The position numbers and the translations under genes are program-made. The notes under the pieces are model-generated. The model was not told where the DNA came from. It saw only the letters and a program-made list of their open reading frames with translations, and did no database searches. Shown here one piece after another: positions 58,953-64,000 of a DNA stretch of 64,000 bases; position 1 is the first letter of the stretch, and the number at the start of each line of letters is the position of its first letter. Source of the DNA: Thraustochytrium sp. TN22 (lineage: Eukaryota; Sar; Bigyra; Thraustochytrida; Thraustochytriidae); contig JABLUY010000182.1 in assembly GCA_013306675.1 (NCBI GenBank), positions 1 through 64,000 on the forward strand. The letters run 5' to 3'.

Positions 58953-61940
58953 ATGTCGTCGACCATGAGTGCCAGCTATCGGTCGCAGGCGCTCGAGGCA
59001 GAGGTGAACGTGGTGGAGGCCAAGCATCGAGCGCTATGGACGGAGGAGACGAGCCTGCGGCAGGCGGACCTGGAGGAGAAGATCACGAACGAGCCGCCGG
59101 GCGTGGCATGCGACCTCGCGGGCCGCAGCGACACGAGCGCGCTACGGCGGCCGTCAACTCTGGCCGTCAGTCTGCCAAACGGCAAGTCGAAGACCATTGT
59201 CGACCCAGAATACGTGCTCTCCTGCGTGTCCGCTCTGGAGCGCGTCTCCAAGTCAGAGCGCATGACGCCGGTCGTAAGCGCTGTGCTGCAGCAGGCGTGC
59301 GCAACCATCCGCGATGGCGTAGGCCGCGGGGGCATCTCGCACTGCCTGCGGACCGGCGTGCTGAAGCGCGAGATTGAGGGCCTGCGCTCGCAGTGCATGC
59401 GCAAGCAAGCCATGGTGGGGTCGCTGCGTCGCGAATACACTGAGCTGGTGCGTCAGTTTGCCACCGTCGAGGACGACCTCGAGGACCTCCTCAACAACTA
59501 TGACGAGGTGGAAAGGGACCTCGACGCCAGCCGGGGCGTCGTGGACCTTATTCAGGCGCAGGTAGACAATGAAGTGCGCAAGCAGGAGTCGATGGCCACG
59601 TCCATCGAGGAACAGACCAAGGAGATGTACCGCGTCACGCAACAGCTATACGAGGCAACGATGCGGCGACGCGATCTACGCGCCGACTTACAGCGCGCCC
59701 GCAAGAAGCTTGACAACTATCGCGACGAGATGGAGCACAACAAAGGAACAGTATCGAAGGAGGAATTTGCCGAGCTCTTGGCCGAGATTGCCGAGGCCAA
59801 AGATCGCATCGCCGTCAGCGAGACGGCCATGCAGATGAGGCAGACCGCTTACATGGAGGTCGTGCACAAGATTCAGGACCTTAGCGAGGAGCTGCGCGTG
59901 GAGCGCGCCGAGTACGCTGCTTTGCTCGCCAAAGAGAAAGAGATCGAGCGCTCACTCACGCCGCGTCCCAGTCTCGCGGCCGCCGTCCCGCTTTGCGACT
60001 CCATTGTGGCGCCTGCGCCAGACGAGGGTATCTACACGATGGGCGGCGTGCGGCGCGGGAAATCAGGCGCCAAGTCATCCACAGGGTCCACGTCGCGATC
60101 GTCCGGGTCCGCCTTGAAGTCTGCCTCGCGCTCTGGGTCAGCTTCACGACCTGACTCCAGCACGAGTTTCAAGGCTGGCCGTAAGATGAGACGCCAAAGT
60201 TCGCTTGCGCCAGGTGCGGAACATGGGCCTGCCCTCATTAAGCGACGGTCCACGATGCTCATGCAGACAACCCAGACGGCCGCCTCGCCTTCGTCGCCAA
60301 GCAGCCCAAGAAGCCCCGGTTCGTCGTCGAAGGAGGCTCTGTATCCCACGAGTCCAGGCGGCGCGAGCGAGGAGCGCTCTGCCACTGCGGTGGCTGCTCC
60401 ACGCAGCGGGACCATCAAAATGCTGCGGCGACGCGCATCCACACGGCGCGGGTCCCGTGGATCGGCTCAAATGAGCGAGGCTGCCTTGCTGCGACGCCAT
60501 TCGACCAAGCACTTGGGCGCCCAGGGAATTGCGCGCAAGGAGGCCAAGCAACAGCTCCTCATCCCCACGAAGGAGGCGGTCTTGGAGATCGCGCGTAAGA
60601 TCGAGCGACTCGGATTGGACGGGCCGAAGCTGCAGCGCGCCCATGACGAACTACGCGAACTGCAGACGGAACTGCGCTCGGCGAGGTCAAAGCTCAAGGA
60701 GGCGCAGTGCTACGTGTCAGCAGACATGGCCATGGCGAAGCGGCGGCTCATCTCGCTGGCTGACGCGAGCTCTCGCCGGTACGCCTCAAAGCGCGACGAC
60801 GCCGACCAGGAATGGTTCCACCGCGAGCTGGTTTTTGAGACGAACAAGCGCGGCGAGCTGTACGTGCAGGCGCTCGGGCGCGGGCCGAGAGTGCCGACCT
60901 TTCTCAAGCACGAGGGCGAGATCCCAGTTCGCATGATTCCGCGCCTTGAGCTGCTCGACCTGGTCCACGAGGTGTGGAACTTCAAGCTCGTCAAGGAAAA
61001 ATCTGGCACGGCGGGCGCCGCAAGTCTGCACATGAGCCTCTCGGATGCCTTCTTCTGGGTTCTCAAGAACCGCTACGGCCTCCAGACGATGGTGGCCAAG
61101 TGGGCATACAACGCGCTATACTCACTCGACCAGCTCAAGTGGGACCCGGACCTGGACCTCTTCCGGCTAGCCCTGACCGAGGCAATTCCGGAGGGAACAT
61201 ACGTGGACCAGCAGGTAATGCTTTCCACGCTGCGATCATTCCTGCAGAGGCTTAGCTCGCTCGACATGGGCGGCACGCTTGGGGAGGTCTCAAAGGAGTC
61301 GCTCTATGCCTCGCTCGGAAACATGTTCCCTCACAAGAAGGACGAGGCTATGGACGAGCTGGAGGGTTGCATCGACGCCGAGCAGCCCATGGCACTGGTT
61401 TTTGTGGATCTCCTGCTCGAGACGCAGGACGGCAGTGCGCACGCTGGCTTCGCGGACTCCTTCCTAACGGCCGTCAAGCGTCAGCACCTGGACGAGGTGC
61501 ACGACTTCTTCACTGCTCTGGTAGATGGCCTGCACGTGGCCGGCGCCAAGTATGGCGGCGACGGCTTGTCCTGCAAGCTCGCCGACTTTGTCCAGCTGAT
61601 GCGGCGGATCGATGAGTTCGCTACCGACGAAGAGCTCGAACAGGCTTTGCGCCGCGCCTTTCCGGACCGCATTTTGTCGGAAGCGGACGCGCGGCGGGCG
61701 CGTCGCCTTGGCCGATTTCCAGAGCCCGAGGGCGCCGACAAGACTGTCGATGGGGCTCTCAAGGACGCCGAAACGGAATTCAAAGAGGCTTCTGCCGACC
61801 AAGGCGGCGATCACGAGGTCGTCTCCGTTTCAGTCTTGGATCTGCTATCCCACTTGCGCAAGACCATCTTCAAGCCGGCAGGAAACTTCGAAATTGATCC
61901 GACCCCGGTCATCGACGACGGTACCATGGATGATTTATAG
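58953..61940 (+). CDS. Coiled-coil protein with a C-terminal helical domain, possibly flagellar
   Basis: 995 residues, intronless. Residues about 130-330 are coiled coil (EIEGLRSQCMRKQAMVGSLR, DLEDLLNNYDEVERDLD, and similar). A Ser/Arg-rich low-complexity stretch (360-520) follows. A second short coiled coil covers about 530-590. Residues about 640-915 look like a folded alpha-helical domain, with blocks LLDLVHEVWNFKLVKEK, FFWVLKNRYGLQTMVAKWAY and LSCKLADFVQLMRRIDEFAT. The overall plan resembles axonemal and translin-associated-factor-interacting proteins, but I cannot name a family. A flagellar role is a guess supported only by this layout and the divergent coiled-coil neighbour. Confidence 0.78.
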   Translation: MSSTMSASYRSQALEAEVNVVEAKHRALWTEETSLRQADLEEKITNEPPGVACDLAGRSDTSALRRPSTLAVSLPNGKSKTIVDPEYVLSCVSALERVSKSERMTPVVSAVLQQACATIRDGVGRGGISHCLRTGVLKREIEGLRSQCMRKQAMVGSLRREYTELVRQFATVEDDLEDLLNNYDEVERDLDASRGVVDLIQAQVDNEVRKQESMATSIEEQTKEMYRVTQQLYEATMRRRDLRADLQRARKKLDNYRDEMEHNKGTVSKEEFAELLAEIAEAKDRIAVSETAMQMRQTAYMEVVHKIQDLSEELRVERAEYAALLAKEKEIERSLTPRPSLAAAVPLCDSIVAPAPDEGIYTMGGVRRGKSGAKSSTGSTSRSSGSALKSASRSGSASRPDSSTSFKAGRKMRRQSSLAPGAEHGPALIKRRSTMLMQTTQTAASPSSPSSPRSPGSSSKEALYPTSPGGASEERSATAVAAPRSGTIKMLRRRASTRRGSRGSAQMSEAALLRRHSTKHLGAQGIARKEAKQQLLIPTKEAVLEIARKIERLGLDGPKLQRAHDELRELQTELRSARSKLKEAQCYVSADMAMAKRRLISLADASSRRYASKRDDADQEWFHRELVFETNKRGELYVQALGRGPRVPTFLKHEGEIPVRMIPRLELLDLVHEVWNFKLVKEKSGTAGAASLHMSLSDAFFWVLKNRYGLQTMVAKWAYNALYSLDQLKWDPDLDLFRLALTEAIPEGTYVDQQVMLSTLRSFLQRLSSLDMGGTLGEVSKESLYASLGNMFPHKKDEAMDELEGCIDAEQPMALVFVDLLLETQDGSAHAGFADSFLTAVKRQHLDEVHDFFTALVDGLHVAGAKYGGDGLSCKLADFVQLMRRIDEFATDEELEQALRRAFPDRILSEADARRARRLGRFPEPEGADKTVDGALKDAETEFKEASADQGGDHEVVSVSVLDLLSHLRKTIFKPAGNFEIDPTPVIDDGTMDDL

Positions 61941-62287
61941 AAAGCATAACTTATTCCTGCTGACATCAGGAGGTCGCCGCGCCACAGGCAGCAGATGCGT
62001 CCTACCGCGCACGTATGCTCTCCCCTTTGTTCTCTCTCTCTCTCTCTTTTCTCTCTCTCTCTCTCTCTCTCTCTCGCTCTCTCTCTCTTCTCCTTCTCTA
62101 AGCTAGTTCAATGACTCCCCGCTACTCTCTCATACAGCAGAGACCTCTCAGGCCAAAGTAGGCCTAAGAGTAAGTAAGCTCTTCGCCTTCCTCTCCTCTC
62201 CCCTCATGCACTGCCACTCTCCTTCCTCACTCACGGACAGTGAGCGACTCTCTTCCCTTGCTTGCACTGTGAACTGCACTGTGAACA
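61941..62287. other. Intergenic region between convergent genes, with a CT microsatellite
   Basis: 347 bases shared by two 3' ends. The (CT)n-rich tract at about 62028-62098 dominates it. Short TAAG/AGGCCTA sequences follow near 62156-62180. No coding sequence is seen. Confidence 0.7.
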
Positions 62288-64000
62288 TTAGCGCATCTCC
62301 GAGACCATGGCGGAGGGCTTTTCAATAAAGCGCTTGAGCTCGTTGGAGAAGCGCGCCACGGACGCGCCATCGACAACGCGGTGGTCGGCAGCCCAGCTGA
62401 TGTTCATGATCTTGGTCGCCTGGAAGCCGGCGTCCGGGTTCGCCTCGTCAAGAAAGCGCGGCAGCGTCTGGATCTTGCCAATAGCGCCGATGACGACCGT
62501 GGGCGACGGGATGACGGGCGAGGCGTAGGTGCCGCCGATAGCGCCGATGTTGGAGAGCGTGAAGGTGGCGCCCGAGAGCTCGGCCTCGCCGAGCTTGTTG
62601 TTCTTGCCAAGCTCCTGAAGCGCGACGAGGTCCTGCGCCACGTCGAGGATGCTCTTCTCCTGAACGTCCTTGATGACGGGCACGAGGAGGCCGCGCGGCG
62701 TGTCCATGGCGACGCCGATGTTGTGCGAGGCCTTGTGCGTCACCTCGGAGGCGTCCTCCTTGATGTGCGCGTTGAGGCCTGGGAACTGCAGGAGCGCCAG
62801 CGAGGTGGCCTTGATGAGGATGGGCATGTAGCTGAGACGAACGCCACGCGCCTCGGCGATGGCCTTGAGCTCGGCGCGGAAGGCGGCCATCTGCGTCATC
62901 TCGTACTCCTCCATGAAGTTAAAGTGCGGGATGCGCAGCGAGGCTTCCATCGACTTGACCATGATGCGCTGGATGCCGCGCACGGGGACAACCTCGTCCT
63001 GGGCAAGGCGCTCCTTGCGTGTAGGGCCGGAGGCGGGCTGCTTGGCCTCCACCTCGGCCGTCGTCGTCGCTGGCTTCGCCTTGGAGGCGGGGCGGCGCCT
63101 CTCTTCCTCCTCCGCGGCGCCCTTGGCGGCCTCGGCGCGCGCAGCGGCGCGCGCGGCCTCGGCCTGGCGGCGGCGCTCCTCGAGCGGCACGGCGCTAATG
63201 TAGGCTAGCACGTCGCCCTTGAGGACGCGGCCGCGCGGGCCGGTGCCCTCGATCAGGCTAAGGTCGAGGTCGTGGTCGCGCGCCAGACGGCGCACGGCCG
63301 GCGTGGCCAGCAGCTTGTCGTCCTTGCTCGCCGCGGACACGCGCGGCGTGGACGGGTCATACGCCGGCGAGTTGGGCGGGCGAATGATCGGGTCCACGGA
63401 GAAGGAGCCGTCACGCTCGACGGCGCGCGGCGGCGAGGAAATCTCCACGACGTCCGGCTCGCGGCGCGCAGGCTTTTCGTCGTCGACCTCCGCCTCCGCC
63501 GCGCCCTTGCCCTCGACCATTAGGTAGACGAGTGGCTCGCCGACCTGGGCCATGTCGCCGACCTGCCACTCCAGCGAAACGATCTCGCCGTCGAAGCGCG
63601 AGGTCACCTCGACGGTGGCCTTGTCGCTGGACACCTCGCAGATTGGCTGGAACTGCTCGACGTGGTCGCCGGGCTTGACAAAGTACTGGATGATCTCCAC
63701 CTCCTTGATGCCCTCGCCGATGTCGGCCAGCAAGAAGGGGACCTTGCCCTTGCCCTTGGGCTTGACGGCCTTGGGCTCGGCAGCAGGCTGCGCCGGCGGC
63801 TTCTCCGCGGGCGCCGGCTTGGCCGCCTCCGCGGGCGCCGGCTTGGGCGCGGTGGCGGGCGGCTTCTTTGTGGCCGGCTCCGCCTCCTGCTTGGCCTGCG
63901 TCGGCCCCGCCTCGCCCTTGCCCTCCACTTCCATGTAGACGAGAGGCTCGCCGACCTGCGCCATGTCGCCGACCTGCCACTCTAGCGAGAGGATCTCACC
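62288..64000 (-). CDS. DBT: Dihydrolipoyl acyltransferase (E2) of the branched-chain 2-oxoacid dehydrogenase complex, 5' part outside the window
   Basis: About 570 C-terminal residues; the start lies beyond the right edge. In order: the end of one lipoyl domain (VGDMAQVGEPLVYMEVEGKG), an Ala/Pro linker and a complete second lipoyl domain. The latter has LADIGEGIKEVEIIQYFVKP, with the lipoyl Lys in SSDKATVEVTSRFDG. A peripheral-subunit-binding domain follows (LATPAVRRLARDHDLDLSLI), then a second linker and the catalytic domain ending in AADHRVVDGASVARF with the active-site His and Asp. The phrase IGEGIKEVEI...SRFDG fits the branched-chain E2 better than the pyruvate E2. It acts in the mitochondrial matrix in Val/Leu/Ile breakdown. 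Known branched-chain E2s usually carry one lipoyl domain; this one has at least two. Confidence 0.94.
   Translation of the reverse strand, partial: GEILSLEWQVGDMAQVGEPLVYMEVEGKGEAGPTQAKQEAEPATKKPPATAPKPAPAEAAKPAPAEKPPAQPAAEPKAVKPKGKGKVPFLLADIGEGIKEVEIIQYFVKPGDHVEQFQPICEVSSDKATVEVTSRFDGEIVSLEWQVGDMAQVGEPLVYLMVEGKGAAEAEVDDEKPARREPDVVEISSPPRAVERDGSFSVDPIIRPPNSPAYDPSTPRVSAASKDDKLLATPAVRRLARDHDLDLSLIEGTGPRGRVLKGDVLAYISAVPLEERRRQAEAARAAARAEAAKGAAEEEERRRPASKAKPATTTAEVEAKQPASGPTRKERLAQDEVVPVRGIQRIMVKSMEASLRIPHFNFMEEYEMTQMAAFRAELKAIAEARGVRLSYMPILIKATSLALLQFPGLNAHIKEDASEVTHKASHNIGVAMDTPRGLLVPVIKDVQEKSILDVAQDLVALQELGKNNKLGEAELSGATFTLSNIGAIGGTYASPVIPSPTVVIGAIGKIQTLPRFLDEANPDAGFQATKIMNISWAADHRVVDGASVARFSNELKRFIEKPSAMVSEMR

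Noticed and set aside
1-64000. tRNA genes, rRNA, transposons or virus-like elements
   Set aside because: I looked in the intergenic stretches for tRNA-like B-box sequences, transposase or reverse-transcriptase motifs and terminal repeats, and saw none. A covariance-model and repeat search would be needed to be certain.

Overview
This window looks like nuclear DNA of a GC-rich unicellular eukaryote. It carries spliced genes with GT-AG introns, ESCRT-III, Brix-domain ribosome biogenesis, DENN, CLASP/TOG and mitochondrial 2-oxoacid dehydrogenase genes. Genes are dense and mostly intronless, with very GC-rich third positions and long (CCTG)n, (GGAA)n, (AGC)n and CT tracts. A TOG-domain protein and several coiled-coil proteins would suit a flagellated cell. 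My best but unproven guess is a heterotrophic stramenopile of the thraustochytrid type. I saw no tRNA, rRNA, transposon, virus-like element or CRISPR array.

Left third (0-23 kb). An EMB8/YheT-type alpha/beta hydrolase is followed by three tandem minus-strand aldo-keto reductases of the Kv-beta (AKR6) type. Next come a RING plus tandem-BRCT protein (BRCA1/BARD1-like layout), an acidic protein of unknown function divergent from the ribosome biogenesis factor RPF1, and a Q-rich protein of unknown function. A 3.35 kb gene-poor stretch leads to a 1227-residue DENN-domain protein, which converges on a CLASP/TOG-domain protein whose 5' end is unclear.

Middle (23.8-54.2 kb). This is an array of eleven cytochrome P450 genes, numbered P450-1 to P450-11 here, plus one decayed fragment. 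Seven (P450-1 to -6 and -9) are intronless, lie on the minus strand and share a heme loop with H-x-C (group A). Four (P450-7, -8, -10, -11) have two or three introns at shared positions and a mitochondrial-clan-like heme loop FGFGSR-x-C (group B). Most start with an Arg/Ala/Ser-rich segment resembling a mitochondrial presequence rather than a membrane anchor. All eleven have a Gly-Cys-Pro element with its Cys exactly 22 residues before the heme Cys. P450-7 has a one-base frameshift, and P450-10 and -11 lie in a segmental duplication. Embedded in the array are a polytopic protein of unknown function, a FAD-dependent oxidoreductase with a C-terminal [2Fe-2S] BFD-like domain, a small lysine-rich protein, a possible small membrane protein and a membrane-anchored TPR protein.

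Right end (54-64 kb). A CHMP2/VPS2-type ESCRT-III subunit is followed by two divergently transcribed long coiled-coil proteins. The last gene, cut by the window edge, is the E2 subunit of the branched-chain 2-oxoacid dehydrogenase complex, with at least two lipoyl domains.

The P450 array is the best candidate for something new: a lineage-specific, probably mitochondrial P450 family with a shared signature and a flavin/iron-sulfur oxidoreductase in its midst. Its substrates cannot be read from the sequence.
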